From the NCBI RefSeq assembly GCF_001729765.1, contig NZ_CP017181.1:2480001-2544000 (forward strand): a stretch of DNA of 64,000 bases, written 5' to 3'. Made by a program: the position numbers and the translations under genes. The DNA is from Enterobacter kobei (GTDB lineage Bacteria > Pseudomonadota > Gammaproteobacteria > Enterobacterales > Enterobacteriaceae). Position 1 is the stretch's first letter. Each line of letters opens with the position of its first letter. Under the pieces are notes generated by a model. That model was not told the origin of the DNA. It worked only from the letters and a program-made list of their open reading frames with translations, and made no database searches. Below are positions 7,837 to 17,502 of the stretch, piece by piece.

Positions 7837-10818
7837 ATGCTGGTAAATCTTTGCGACTATAAACAAAGCGTTACGCTTATTGCCAACAGCGGCGTGCAAT
7901 TCCTCGATTTCGGGCTGACGCCGCAGGACACCGCCAGCCAAGGGCGCTTCGTACGTAAGACCGCCAACGGCCCTCTTTTACGCCTCGATTTCGATCTGGT
8001 TAACGGGCGCTATACCGTGCCGGGAACGCACGGCGGCCAGCCTGAAGTGGTTAAACCGGAAACGACTATCCCGCTGCAGCAGTCCCTTGCGGTGCTGGAC
8101 GGCGTCTGGCTTCCCGTCCCGTTTCTGCGTTTCAACCCGCCGCGCACCTTTGTGGAGGGGCCGGATAACTGGGCCCGCGTGCAGGTCCGCAAGCTCGACA
8201 CCCCCGACACCGCAGGCAATACGCACCGCGTGACCCTCGCCCTCGACAGCCAGATTGCGGAACATGCCACCTCCGCGCTATCGCCGGTTGAAAACGATAT
8301 TCTGAACGGCACCCGTTTCGCGCTGGCCTGGCGCGATAGCGAGGTTGAAAGCTTCCTCGACCAGACCTGGATTGACGGCTGGCTGCGTGAAGCATTTACC
8401 CAGTATGCTGACGGCGTTGAAAATCGTTCTGAACGTGACCTGCATCAGGCGATGCGCAGCTTTGAATATCAGGCCCACTGGCTTAACCTGCTGACCATGC
8501 TCGGTGAACAGCTCACCGTGCCGGAAGTGAAATTTGTTACCCATACCCTCAGTACGCCCGCGATTCCGGTCGACCTGATCCTCGACGTCGGTAACACTCA
8601 CACCTGCGGCGTCATTATTGAAGACCACGGCGATGCGAACGATGGACTGCGGCAGACCGCCGAGTTACAGGTTCGTTCATTGAGCGAGCCGCAATTCCTC
8701 AATGAGCCTCTGTTTACCAGCCGTCTCGAGTTTTCCGAAGCACGCTTTGGCAAACAGCACTTCTCGGTTGAAAGTGGCCGCGAAGATGCGTTTGTCTGGC
8801 CGTCGATCGTTCGCGTGGGTGATGAAGCCCGCAAGCTGGCGATGCAGCGTCTGGGAACCGAAGGGAACAGCGGCATCTCCAGCCCGCGTCGCTATTTGTG
8901 GGATGAAACACCGGTGGTGCAGGACTGGCGCTTTAGTCAGATGAACGGCAAAACCCAGCGTGAGCCGCTTGCCACGGCGTTCCCGCTGATGAACCTGATG
9001 AACGATGACGGTGAACCGCTGTTTACGTTACCGCAGGACGAGCGACTGCCGGTCTTCTCGCCGCAGTACAGCCGCAGCACCCTGATGACGCATATGCTGT
9101 GCGAGCTGCTGGCGCAGGCGCTGGGTCAGATCAACAGCGTCGCCACCCGCCTGCGTCTGGGCTTCCCTGCCTCGCCACGCCAGCTGCGCACCCTGATCCT
9201 GACCCTGCCCTCGGCAATGCCAAAGCAGGAGCGCGAGATTTTCCGTCGCCGCATGTTCGAAGCCATCGCAATCGTCTGGAAAGCGATGGGCTGGCACCCG
9301 CAGGATGAGGATTTTGCCACCCGCAAACAGCAGGAAAAAAGCGTGGTGCCGGTCCCTGAAATCCAGATGGAGTGGGATGAGGCCAGCTGTGGTCAACTGG
9401 TCTGGCTGTATAACGAAGCGATCTCCCATTTTGGCGGCCAGACGGAAGCCTTCTTTGCCTCGCTCGCCCGCACGGATCGTGAGCCTGAGCCGGGTGTGCA
9501 GCCCGGCCGCGCATTGCGCGTCGCGTCTATCGACATCGGTGGCGGCACCACGGATATGGCGATCACCCATTATCAACTGGATGACGGCTCCGGTAATAAC
9601 GTCAAAATCACGCCGCAGCTGCTGTTCCGCGAAGGCTTTAAAGTGGCGGGCGATGATACCCTGCTGGACGTGATTCAGCGCTACGTGCTGCCCGCCCTGC
9701 AAACGCAGCTGCAGAAATCCGGGATTGCGGACGCCTCGCTGCTCATGGCGTCGCTGTTCGGCGACTCCGGGCGTATTGATACCCAGGCCGTGCTGCGCCA
9801 GCAAACGGCGCTGCAGCTCTTTATGCCGATTGGCCACGCCATTCTTGCCGCGTGGGAATCCAGTGACGTTGACGATCCGCTGGCTGGCCTGCATGCCACC
9901 TTTGGCGATCTTCTGCCGCAGAAACCAACCCGCAACGTCATGAATTATCTGCAGCAGGCGATTGATCATGCCCTGCCTGCGGGCTCAGAAGCGTTCGACC
10001 TGTTCGCCGTACCGCTGCACGTCAATTTCCGCGAGATGCAGGATGCGATGCTGGCCGGTCAGTTTACGCTGACCTCTCCGCTTCACGCAGTCTGTGAAGC
10101 GATTTCCCACTACAGCTGCGATATTCTGCTGATTACCGGTCGCCCTGGCTGCCTGCCAGGCGTTCAGGCGCTGATCCGTCACCTGCAGCCGGTGCCGGTC
10201 AATCGCATCGTCTGGCTGGATAAATACCAGGTACATGAGTGGTATCCGTTCAGTCAGCAGGGGCGCATTGGTAACCCTAAATCAACCGCCGCCGTGGGTG
10301 CCATGCTGTGCAGCCTGGCGCTCGACCTGCGTCTGCCGCGCTTCAACTTTAAAGCTGCGGACATTGGCGCATATTCCACCGTGCGTTATCTCGGCGTGCT
10401 GGATAACACCGTTAATACCCTGCGTGAGGAAAACGTCTGGTATCAGGATATCGACCTCGATAAGCCAAGCGCAAAACTCGACGCACGCCTGCACTTCCCG
10501 CTACGCGGCAACGTCACCCTCGGCTTCCGCCAGCTGGCGAACGCACGCTGGCCTGCCACGCCGCTTTATACGCTCAGCATCAATTCGGCTGAACTGGCGA
10601 AAGCGATTGCCGGTGACGGCGTGCTGAACGTGCGGCTTAAGCTCTGCGGCGGCAGCAAGCAGGAAGGTCCTGAGTCCTTTGAACTGAGCGATGCCTGGCT
10701 ACAGGACGGCACACCGGTAGCGCCTGACGCCTTAACCTTCAAACTGAATACTCTGGCCGATCGCCGACACAGCGGTAGCCACTACTGGATCGACAGCGGG
10801 AGCGTATACCTGAAATGA
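7837..10818 (+). CDS. srfB: SrfB family protein with actin/Hsp70-type ATPase motifs
   Basis: 993 residues, the usual size for SrfB. Three marks of the actin/Hsp70/sugar-kinase ATPase fold can be read in order: phosphate-1 (DVGNTHTCG from residue 250), phosphate-2 (DIGGGTTD at 566-573) and an adenosine-type motif (ITGRPGCLPGV near 767). The roughly 300 residues between the first two probably hold a large insertion. No signal peptide or membrane helix is seen, so it is cytosolic. ATG 7837 is preferred over the GTG at 7825 by position of an AGGTG. The end overlaps srfC in ATGA. Described elsewhere as a virulence effector; ATP turnover here is inferred. Confidence 0.82.
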   Translation: MLVNLCDYKQSVTLIANSGVQFLDFGLTPQDTASQGRFVRKTANGPLLRLDFDLVNGRYTVPGTHGGQPEVVKPETTIPLQQSLAVLDGVWLPVPFLRFNPPRTFVEGPDNWARVQVRKLDTPDTAGNTHRVTLALDSQIAEHATSALSPVENDILNGTRFALAWRDSEVESFLDQTWIDGWLREAFTQYADGVENRSERDLHQAMRSFEYQAHWLNLLTMLGEQLTVPEVKFVTHTLSTPAIPVDLILDVGNTHTCGVIIEDHGDANDGLRQTAELQVRSLSEPQFLNEPLFTSRLEFSEARFGKQHFSVESGREDAFVWPSIVRVGDEARKLAMQRLGTEGNSGISSPRRYLWDETPVVQDWRFSQMNGKTQREPLATAFPLMNLMNDDGEPLFTLPQDERLPVFSPQYSRSTLMTHMLCELLAQALGQINSVATRLRLGFPASPRQLRTLILTLPSAMPKQEREIFRRRMFEAIAIVWKAMGWHPQDEDFATRKQQEKSVVPVPEIQMEWDEASCGQLVWLYNEAISHFGGQTEAFFASLARTDREPEPGVQPGRALRVASIDIGGGTTDMAITHYQLDDGSGNNVKITPQLLFREGFKVAGDDTLLDVIQRYVLPALQTQLQKSGIADASLLMASLFGDSGRIDTQAVLRQQTALQLFMPIGHAILAAWESSDVDDPLAGLHATFGDLLPQKPTRNVMNYLQQAIDHALPAGSEAFDLFAVPLHVNFREMQDAMLAGQFTLTSPLHAVCEAISHYSCDILLITGRPGCLPGVQALIRHLQPVPVNRIVWLDKYQVHEWYPFSQQGRIGNPKSTAAVGAMLCSLALDLRLPRFNFKAADIGAYSTVRYLGVLDNTVNTLREENVWYQDIDLDKPSAKLDARLHFPLRGNVTLGFRQLANARWPATPLYTLSINSAELAKAIAGDGVLNVRLKLCGGSKQEGPESFELSDAWLQDGTPVAPDALTFKLNTLADRRHSGSHYWIDSGSVYLK

Positions 10819-12989
10819 CAGCGACGACCACCACCACTCAGGCGTTAATCGGGTGGATTAATGAGACGCGCATGAATGCCCCTGTGCTGGACAACGATGC
10901 TGACGCCCTGCTTGCCCGCATCAACGCGGCGCAGGCGCGAGAGCAGGCTATTGAACGTGCCCTGACCCGCCAGAGCAGCATTGGACTTTACGGTCATTCG
11001 CAGAGCGCAAAAGCACACCTGCTGCTGTCGCTGTGCGGCAGCGGTAATGGACGGCTAAACGTTACGCCAGGCCAGCGCACCTTTGACTATTTTTCGCATA
11101 TCAATCCGGGTCATGCCCTGACCAACATGGCCGTCCGCTTTACCCGGGAAAACCGGGAGGTGGTTGATGAGGCGTTTCCGCTACGTCTGAGTCTGATCAC
11201 CGAGGCCGAGCTGGTACAGCTGTTTATTGCCCGCACGACGCTGCATCCGCAGATGCGCGCAGTGGATAAGGCGGTCATTGAGACCCGTCTTGAGAAATGG
11301 CGTGGCCTGCGTCAGCCGCAGGGCGTACCGGGTATCACGGCGCAGGAAGTGGGTGCCATCGCCCGCTTCTGGCAGTACACAATACCCACTGCGAAACAGC
11401 AAATTGATGATGCCCTGTGGTATGAGCTTGCCCAACTGGTGCCTTCACTTGATCTCAGCACCCGGGCAAGCGTCTGGTCGCTGCTGTGGGGTGAGCAACA
11501 GGAATTCACCCAACAGTGGCTGAAGCTCGCCCATGTTCTGCATCAAACCAGCCATGCCAGCGAGCTTGCTGCTCCGCTGAGTCTGCTGGTAGATAGCTTT
11601 GGCTTGCCGGGTGAAGGGTTCCTGACGCATGGCACCTTAACCCAGCAGGACGCACAGGAGACGCTGCTGCATCCGCTGAATAACGGCGACATGCTCAACG
11701 CCATCAGCCTCCCGGTTGACGTGCTGGCCTTCCTGACCCGCGAGCTGATCCTGCCGGTTGAGAGTGGTGCGCTGGATAACGTTGATATCATTGATATTCC
11801 GGTCTTTGAAGACAGCAGTGCCGATCCGTTAGCGCAGGCAAAATGTCAGTGGCTGCTCGACCATTACCGCCAGCAGCTACAGCCTGACGTGCTGGTTATC
11901 TGCAATGCGACAGCGCAGCACGAGCAGACGGCCAAAAAAGCAAAAGTGTTAATGAACTGGGTCAAAGAGACGCAGCCTGCTGAAGAGTCTGCCCTGCCGG
12001 GGCTGGTGTGGGCGATTACCCCGCATGACGCCCGCTTTACCACCCGCCAGAATCTTGATGAAGCCGTACAGCATCTGCTCGGTAAACCGGGTTTACGCTG
12101 GGGCACGCTGCAGGCGCTGGATAGCCACAGCATGCAGCGCGTCATTGAGTGGTTGTCTCAGGCCACGCTCCCTGCGCAGCGGCAGAAGCGCCTTGGAACG
12201 CTGAAAAGCTTGCTTCGCCAGGAGCTTTCGGAGCTAATGCGCAGCTATCTCGCCCCGCTGGTTGAGGAACCGGCTACCCGACGCGCACAGGCCGAAAACA
12301 TGGTGCGCACCCTGCAAAGCAGTGCCGCCCGTCACGGCGAGCTTCTTGAAGGATTGATGCCGCCGATGAAAGCGTTTGAAACGCTGCTCGCCGTCCAGCA
12401 ACCGCGCGAGGAGCAGGTCAATGGGCTGTTTACGGATACCATTGATCTGTTTACCGATAACGCCCAGGAAAGTGCTGGTCAGTTCCAGACGAAGGACAAG
12501 GCGCGTCTGGCGCACAGAGTATGGATAAATCATCTGCGTCAGTGGAGCCGTAATGAGGCCACGGCCGCCCGTCTCGGTCTGGAACCCGCAGTATTACAGC
12601 AAATCGCGGATGTTCTGGTGGTCACCAGCTACCGGCTTAATCTGGCGCAACAGCTTCAGCGTATTGTCGAAGCGGATAAGAGCAGCGCCGCGCAACTGCA
12701 CGCCGTGATGGGCAATTTCGTTGGCTGGCTGGGGTATGACCAAACGCCTTCAGCAGAGCGTCCGGCAAGCCGCATCCGCAAGGGACAGGCTATCTTCGTT
12801 ACGCCCGTCGTCAGCAGCGCCGCGCCACGTCTGACGCGTCTGGCGGAACAGCCAGTCCATGCGGCCACCGCGTACGTTTACGACTGGCTGGTTGCCCTCT
12901 ATAGCCGGGCGATAGAGAACATTGATTACCAGCATCCGCATGATATTCAACCTGACGCACGTCAGGCATTACGGGCTTTAATCAGGTAG
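10815..12989 (+). CDS. srfC: SrfC family protein (putative bacterial virulence factor, degenerate P-loop)
   Basis: 724 residues, largely helical. Near the N-terminus GLYGHSQSAKAHLL (57-70) sits where a P-loop would be: the lysine is kept, but the usual GK[ST] has become AKA. A following hydrophobic strand, VDIIDIPVFED (about 322-332), resembles a Walker B/G3 segment. The pattern suggests a diverged dynamin- or GTPase-like domain with weak or no hydrolysis. The C-terminal two thirds carry long helices. Start overlaps the srfB stop by four bases. The operon ends 11 bases before a REP sequence. Confidence 0.8.
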   Translation: MTATTTTTQALIGWINETRMNAPVLDNDADALLARINAAQAREQAIERALTRQSSIGLYGHSQSAKAHLLLSLCGSGNGRLNVTPGQRTFDYFSHINPGHALTNMAVRFTRENREVVDEAFPLRLSLITEAELVQLFIARTTLHPQMRAVDKAVIETRLEKWRGLRQPQGVPGITAQEVGAIARFWQYTIPTAKQQIDDALWYELAQLVPSLDLSTRASVWSLLWGEQQEFTQQWLKLAHVLHQTSHASELAAPLSLLVDSFGLPGEGFLTHGTLTQQDAQETLLHPLNNGDMLNAISLPVDVLAFLTRELILPVESGALDNVDIIDIPVFEDSSADPLAQAKCQWLLDHYRQQLQPDVLVICNATAQHEQTAKKAKVLMNWVKETQPAEESALPGLVWAITPHDARFTTRQNLDEAVQHLLGKPGLRWGTLQALDSHSMQRVIEWLSQATLPAQRQKRLGTLKSLLRQELSELMRSYLAPLVEEPATRRAQAENMVRTLQSSAARHGELLEGLMPPMKAFETLLAVQQPREEQVNGLFTDTIDLFTDNAQESAGQFQTKDKARLAHRVWINHLRQWSRNEATAARLGLEPAVLQQIADVLVVTSYRLNLAQQLQRIVEADKSSAAQLHAVMGNFVGWLGYDQTPSAERPASRIRKGQAIFVTPVVSSAAPRLTRLAEQPVHAATAYVYDWLVALYSRAIENIDYQHPHDIQPDARQALRALIR

Positions 12990-13000
12990 TTGCCTTTCTT

Positions 13001-13099
13001 GCCGGGTGGTGCTGCGCTTACCCGGCCTATATTCCGCCATAATATCAATACCTTGCACAATTCATCGTAGGCCCGTGCAAGCGTCGCGCCGCCGGGCGA
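13001..13099. repeat. Second REP-type pair
   Basis: Units GCCGGGTGGTGCTGCGCTTA-type (13001-13030) and GTAGGCCCGTGCAAGCGTCG-type (13067-13099), closely related to the pair at 4532-4605. It may also stabilise or end the srfABC mRNA. The intervening 36 bases hold nothing recognisable. Confidence 0.7.
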
Positions 13100-13113
13100 A
13101 ACTTTTGCGCACA

Positions 13114-13869
13114 TCACTCCGTCATACACCCGGCTAACGTCTGAGCCAGTGCTGACGGATTTTCCCACGACATAGAATGCCCCGCCGCAGGGATAATTTT
13201 TACCTCAACGCCTTTCTGCTTCAGATTATCAACATCGTCGTCAGGCAGAGAATGTTCGCCGAAGATCAGCGTCACCGGGCACGAGAGCGACAGGAATTGC
13301 GTTTCCCATACCGGCATTACACCCTCAACCAGGCTCTTTGCTCCGCGCCAGACTGCATACGGCGCATTGCTTTGCAGACACCCCGCCCACGCTGAGGTTT
13401 CTGCGCTGAGCATGGCGTCATAACCCTGTTCCAGAAACTGCTGTTCGGTTTGCGCCGCAATCGAGCGGCTGAACATCCCACCACCCGCGTGAAAATTAGG
13501 TTCCGACACCATCAGTCCTTTAACACGCGTTCCCAGCATTGCCGCCGTTTCAATCGCGATACTGCCGCCCATGCTGTGGCCGTATAACCAGAAGGCATCC
13601 AATTCAAGATGGTCAATCAGCTCTGCCACCACGCGGGCCTGGTCAGTGGTGTGATAGCTGTAATGCTCGGGTTTATCGCTGTAACCGCTGCCGGGCAAAT
13701 CAATGAGAATGGCCCGGCGTGCGCCAAACTGAAGGTCACGGACAACGCGGGGATATTCATAGGAAGAGGCACACCCCAGCCCGTGGATGAAGACCACGGG
13801 CTCGCCTGAGCCGGGCAAATCATGCCAGCGCACGGTGCAACCCGCCTGCTGCGAGTAAAAACTGTTCAT
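13114..13869 (-). CDS. Alpha/beta-fold hydrolase
   Basis: 251 residues with the full alpha/beta-hydrolase set: oxyanion-region VVFIHGLGC, DLPGSGYSDKP, nucleophile elbow GHSMGG (Ser near 103), and a late AAGHSMSW supplying the histidine. The acid is probably in the LIFGEHSLPDDD segment. Substrate unknown; close to general esterases. AAGGAG lies five bases before ATG 13869. It lies between srfC and ortT, convergent with srfC, and is absent from this spot in K-12. Confidence 0.82.
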   Translation of the reverse strand: MNSFYSQQAGCTVRWHDLPGSGEPVVFIHGLGCASSYEYPRVVRDLQFGARRAILIDLPGSGYSDKPEHYSYHTTDQARVVAELIDHLELDAFWLYGHSMGGSIAIETAAMLGTRVKGLMVSEPNFHAGGGMFSRSIAAQTEQQFLEQGYDAMLSAETSAWAGCLQSNAPYAVWRGAKSLVEGVMPVWETQFLSLSCPVTLIFGEHSLPDDDVDNLKQKGVEVKIIPAAGHSMSWENPSALAQTLAGCMTE

Positions 13870-13955
13870 AAGCACTCCTTTTACGATTCACTGTGTATTT
13901 ATACAGTTATCGAATCAGGAATGCCATGTTCATCTGGAAAAAGTGGAAGCGTGCT

Positions 13956-14129
13956 TCAGAAAAGCGAGATCAGGAGCGCAACGGGGAAGCTCATCGGCCA
14001 GGTCGACCCCACCAGAAACGCGCTGAGCAGGCGGATGCGTTTGCGATCTTTTGAAAGGAACCAGGTAATTAATGCACAGATGGAAGCCATCACTGCGTAA
14101 AAAACCAACATCTTTTGATACAACGTCAT
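13956..14129 (-). CDS. ortT: Orphan membrane toxin OrtT (YdcX)
   Basis: 57 residues with two hydrophobic helices separated by a KDRKRIR loop and ending FLVGSTWPMSFPVALLISLF, as in E. coli OrtT. OrtT is a GhoT-like inner-membrane toxin without a known antitoxin that slows growth under stringent stress by lowering membrane energy. ATG 14129 reproduces the 57-residue K-12 length. It follows patD at 182 bases on the same strand, as in K-12. Confidence 0.9.
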   Translation of the reverse strand: MTLYQKMLVFYAVMASICALITWFLSKDRKRIRLLSAFLVGSTWPMSFPVALLISLF

Positions 14130-14278
14130 TCTGTATACCAGAGCCGAAAAAATAACCGCACGCAATATGCGTCATATGTTGATACAGATCAAGTTTTTTC
14201 GTTACAGAATAACCACTTAAATATTATGGCTAATAACAATGGAGTAGCTTGCTTAACACGCAGGGCGAAGAAGGAGAA

Positions 14279-14304
14279 TGCCCGGCCGCGCAAGCGGCCA
14301 GGCA
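14279..14304 (-). terminator. Terminator of the ydcSTUV-patD operon
   Basis: Stem TGCC(C)GGCCGC / GCGGCC(A)GGCA with a GCAA loop, seven bases after the patD stop. On the minus strand it is followed by the T-rich TTCTCCTTCTT. Confidence 0.65.
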
Positions 14305-14311
14305 GGATGGC

Positions 14312-15736
14312 TTAGTGTTTGATCATCACATGCCGGACGACCGTATAATCCTCAAGCCCGTACACCGACATATCTTTGCCGTAGCCGGATAACTTCATGC
14401 CGCCGTGCGGCATTTCGCTCACCAGCATAAAGTGGGTATTCACCCAGGTACAGCCGTACTGCAACCGCGCACTCAGACGATGAGCACGGCCCACGTCTTT
14501 GGTCCAGACCGATGACGCCAGGCCATACTGTGAATCATTCGCCCATGCCAGCACCTGCGCTTCATCGTCAAATTCAGTGACGCTCACCACCGGCCCAAAC
14601 ACTTCGCGCTGAACAATGGCATCGTCCTGTTTTGCCCCCGCCAGCAGGGTCGGCTGGAAGTAGTAGCCAGCCCCCTCCTTTTTGCTTCCACCCGTCACAA
14701 CGCTGATATGACCGAGCGCTTTCGCCTGATCGACAGCCTGACAGACGCGTGAAAGGTGAGCGGCCGAGCTGAGCGGCCCCAGTTCGGTAGCGGCATCTTC
14801 CGGCGCCCCCATTTTGAGGCTGGCGACCGCAGCACCCAGCTTTTCAACCAGCGCAGGATATATGCCTTTCTGGGCATAAATGCGGCAGGCCGCCGTACAG
14901 TCCTGCCCGGCATTGTAGAAACCAAACGTTCGCACCCCTTCGACAACCGCGTCCAGGTCAGCATCATCAAAAACGATTACCGGAGCCTTACCGCCCAGCT
15001 CCATGTGGGTGCGCTTAATGGAGGACGCCGTATGGCCGATGATATGCTCGCCGGTGGCAATTGAACCGGTCAGCGACACCATGCGGACTTTGTCATGCCC
15101 GGTGAGCGGATCGCCAACCGTCTTACCGCGACCAAATAACACGTTCACAACGCCTGCCGGGAAGATATCTTTCGCCAGTTCTCCCAGTTTTAACGCCGTC
15201 AGCGGCGTGATTTCAGAGGGTTTTATCACCACGCAGTTACCGGCAGCCAGCGCGGGTGCCAGCTTCCATGCTGCCATCATAAGCGGGTAGTTCCACGGCG
15301 CAATCGATGCAACTACCCCCACCGGATCACGGCGGATCATCGAGGTGTGCCCCTCAAGGTATTCACCTGCGGCCAGACCGTTCAGGCAGCGGGCCGCCCC
15401 GGCGAAGAAACGAAACACGTCGACCACCGCCGGAATTTCATCCCCCAGAGCACAGTGGAGCGGCTTCCCGCAGTTGAGCGATTCAAGCCTGGCAAATTCT
15501 TCACCCTGCGCCTCAATGGCGTCAGCCAGTTTCAGCAGACATTCCGCACGCGCTTTGGGCGTGGTCTGCCCCCAGTCGATAAAAGCCCCATCGGCGGCCT
15601 GAACTGCCGCGTCAACTTGCGCGACAGAGGCTTCAGCAATCTCCAGCAGTACTTCTCCGGTGGCCGGGTTATATACCGGCTGCTTTTCGCCTTGTCCGGC
15701 GACCAGTTCACCCTTTATCAGCAGATGTGTTTGCAT
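14312..15736 (-). CDS. patD: Gamma-aminobutyraldehyde dehydrogenase PatD (YdcW)
   Basis: 474 residues, identical in length to E. coli PatD. NAD-dependent aldehyde dehydrogenase: [10 protein letters not shown], catalytic Glu in MELGGKAP, catalytic Cys in [11 protein letters not shown]. It oxidises 4-aminobutanal, made from putrescine by PatA, to GABA in the cytosol. It is the last gene of the ydcSTUV operon, starting 24 bases after ydcV ends, which fits import of putrescine-like substrates followed by oxidation. Confidence 0.95.
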   Translation of the reverse strand: MQTHLLIKGELVAGQGEKQPVYNPATGEVLLEIAEASVAQVDAAVQAADGAFIDWGQTTPKARAECLLKLADAIEAQGEEFARLESLNCGKPLHCALGDEIPAVVDVFRFFAGAARCLNGLAAGEYLEGHTSMIRRDPVGVVASIAPWNYPLMMAAWKLAPALAAGNCVVIKPSEITPLTALKLGELAKDIFPAGVVNVLFGRGKTVGDPLTGHDKVRMVSLTGSIATGEHIIGHTASSIKRTHMELGGKAPVIVFDDADLDAVVEGVRTFGFYNAGQDCTAACRIYAQKGIYPALVEKLGAAVASLKMGAPEDAATELGPLSSAAHLSRVCQAVDQAKALGHISVVTGGSKKEGAGYYFQPTLLAGAKQDDAIVQREVFGPVVSVTEFDDEAQVLAWANDSQYGLASSVWTKDVGRAHRLSARLQYGCTWVNTHFMLVSEMPHGGMKLSGYGKDMSVYGLEDYTVVRHVMIKH

Positions 15737-15760
15737 AGCATTGTCCTGTTCAAATCAATG

Positions 15761-16567
15761 TTATTTCCCGCTGCCGGCGATGTTCTCGCCATCGCGGGTT
15801 AGCCACCAGGCACCCAGAATGGGGAAAGTTGTCACCAGCATGACCAACAGTGCAACAACGTTGGTGACCGGCACGTCGCGAGGACGGCCGAGCTGATTGA
15901 GCAACCACAGCGGTAACGTGCGCTCGTGTCCCGCCGTAAAGGTTGTGACGATGATTTCGTCAAACGACAGGGCAAAGGCCAGCATTCCGCCCGCCAGAAG
16001 TGCTGAACCCAGATTGGGCAACACCACATAGCGGAAGGTTTGCCACCCGTCGGCCCCGAGATCCATTGACGCCTCCACCAGACTCCAGGAGGTGCGTCTG
16101 AACCGGGCTATGACGTTGTTGAACACCACCACCACGCAGAATGTGGCGTGCCCGACAACGATGGTGAAAAAACCCGGTTCAAGGTTGATCGTTTTAAATG
16201 CGGTCAGCAGCGCCAGACCGGTAATGATTCCCGGTAAGGCAATGGGCAACAGCAGCAACAGTGAAATGGCGTTTTTGCCAAAAAAGTCGCTTCGCCACAG
16301 TGCCGCTGCAGCAAGCGTGCCAAGCACCAGGGCAATGGTGGTGGAGAGCGCGGCAATCTGAAGTGACAACGTCACGGATTCAATGATATCGCCACGCCCC
16401 GCCGCCACGCTAAACCACTTGAACGTCAGCCCCTGCGGCGGGAAGCTGAAGGCAGCATCTTCAGTGTTAAAGGCGTACATCGCGATAATCAGCAGCGGGA
16501 AGTGCAGGAAGATGACGCCTCCCCATGCCGCCACTTTCAGGAACAACGGTGCGCGTTCAGAGTGCAT
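15761..16567 (-). CDS. ydcV: ABC transporter permease YdcV
   Basis: 268 residues with six membrane helices and the permease EAA loop ([23 protein letters not shown]), placing it in the PotC class. Together with YdcU it would form the inner-membrane channel of a putative polyamine ABC importer. The start overlaps the end of ydcU by eleven bases, indicating coupled translation. Confidence 0.93.
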   Translation of the reverse strand: MHSERAPLFLKVAAWGGVIFLHFPLLIIAMYAFNTEDAAFSFPPQGLTFKWFSVAAGRGDIIESVTLSLQIAALSTTIALVLGTLAAAALWRSDFFGKNAISLLLLLPIALPGIITGLALLTAFKTINLEPGFFTIVVGHATFCVVVVFNNVIARFRRTSWSLVEASMDLGADGWQTFRYVVLPNLGSALLAGGMLAFALSFDEIIVTTFTAGHERTLPLWLLNQLGRPRDVPVTNVVALLVMLVTTFPILGAWWLTRDGENIAGSGK

Positions 16568-17501
16568 CGAATGCTCCCAGACGTTTCACGAACGCCAGAT
16601 AAAGCGAAATCAGCACAATGGGAACCAGCGTAAACGCAGCCGCCATGGGCATATTGCCGATAGCGCCCTGCTGAGCGTAGACCATGTTACCGATGAAATA
16701 GCCCGGCGGCCCCACCAGCTGCGGGACGATGAAATCCCCCAGCGTCAGGGAAAAGGTAAATATCGAACCCGCGGCAATTCCCGGGATCGCCAGCGGCAAT
16801 ACAACATAGCGAAAGGTCTGGCGGGGGCGCGCGCCGAGGTCGGCTGAAGCCTGCAGTAACGACGCTGGCAGACGTTCCAGCGCGGCCTGCACGGGCAGGA
16901 TCATAAACGGCAGCCAGATATAGACAAAGACCAGAAAGCGCCCCAGCCCGGAGGTGGATAACGTGTTACCGCCTATCGCCGGGAGCGTAAGAAGTGAGGT
17001 GAGGATCGGCTCCAGCCCCATATGACTGAGAAACCATTGCGCCACACCATCCTTCGCCAGCAGCAACGTCCAGGCGTAGGCTTTGACAATGTAGCTCGCC
17101 CACATCGGCAGCATCACGGCGATATAGAAGAACGCTTTCCACTTGCCGCGGGTGTAACGCGCCATATACCAGGCCATCGGGAATGCCAGAATGGCGCTGG
17201 CCAAAGTGACCGCGATCGCCATCGTTAAGGTGCGCAGGATGATGTCGTAGTTTGCCGGATTGAAGAGCGCCTGAATATTCGCCAGCGTCAGGTCCGGCGT
17301 GACCGCCATGGTGAAGTCGTCAAAGGTGTAAAACCCCTGCCACAGCAGGGTCAGCAGCGATCCGAAATAGACGATGCCAAACCACATCAGCGGGGCAAGC
17401 AGCAGCAGGAACAGGCCGAGCGACGGCTTACGCCAGAACAGTGCCGTCATGCGGCTCAAGCGGCCGTGCGGTGCGGGAGGATGAGCGACACTCATATCCA
17501 T
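16557..17501 (-). CDS. ydcU: ABC transporter permease YdcU
   Basis: 314 residues, PotB-class permease with six helices and the EAA loop ([27 protein letters not shown]). Start ATG 17501 lies one base after the ydcT stop, with GAGGAAAGG just upstream; GTG and ATG codons around it give slightly different lengths. Partner of YdcV in the channel. Confidence 0.93.
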   Translation of the reverse strand: MDMSVAHPPAPHGRLSRMTALFWRKPSLGLFLLLLAPLMWFGIVYFGSLLTLLWQGFYTFDDFTMAVTPDLTLANIQALFNPANYDIILRTLTMAIAVTLASAILAFPMAWYMARYTRGKWKAFFYIAVMLPMWASYIVKAYAWTLLLAKDGVAQWFLSHMGLEPILTSLLTLPAIGGNTLSTSGLGRFLVFVYIWLPFMILPVQAALERLPASLLQASADLGARPRQTFRYVVLPLAIPGIAAGSIFTFSLTLGDFIVPQLVGPPGYFIGNMVYAQQGAIGNMPMAAAFTLVPIVLISLYLAFVKRLGAFDAL

Positions 17502-17502
17502 T

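Noticed and set aside
9028..9969. 313-codon minus-strand frame inside srfB
   Set aside because: Antisense shadow of a high-GC coding region; sequence is low-complexity, without motifs or ribosome site.
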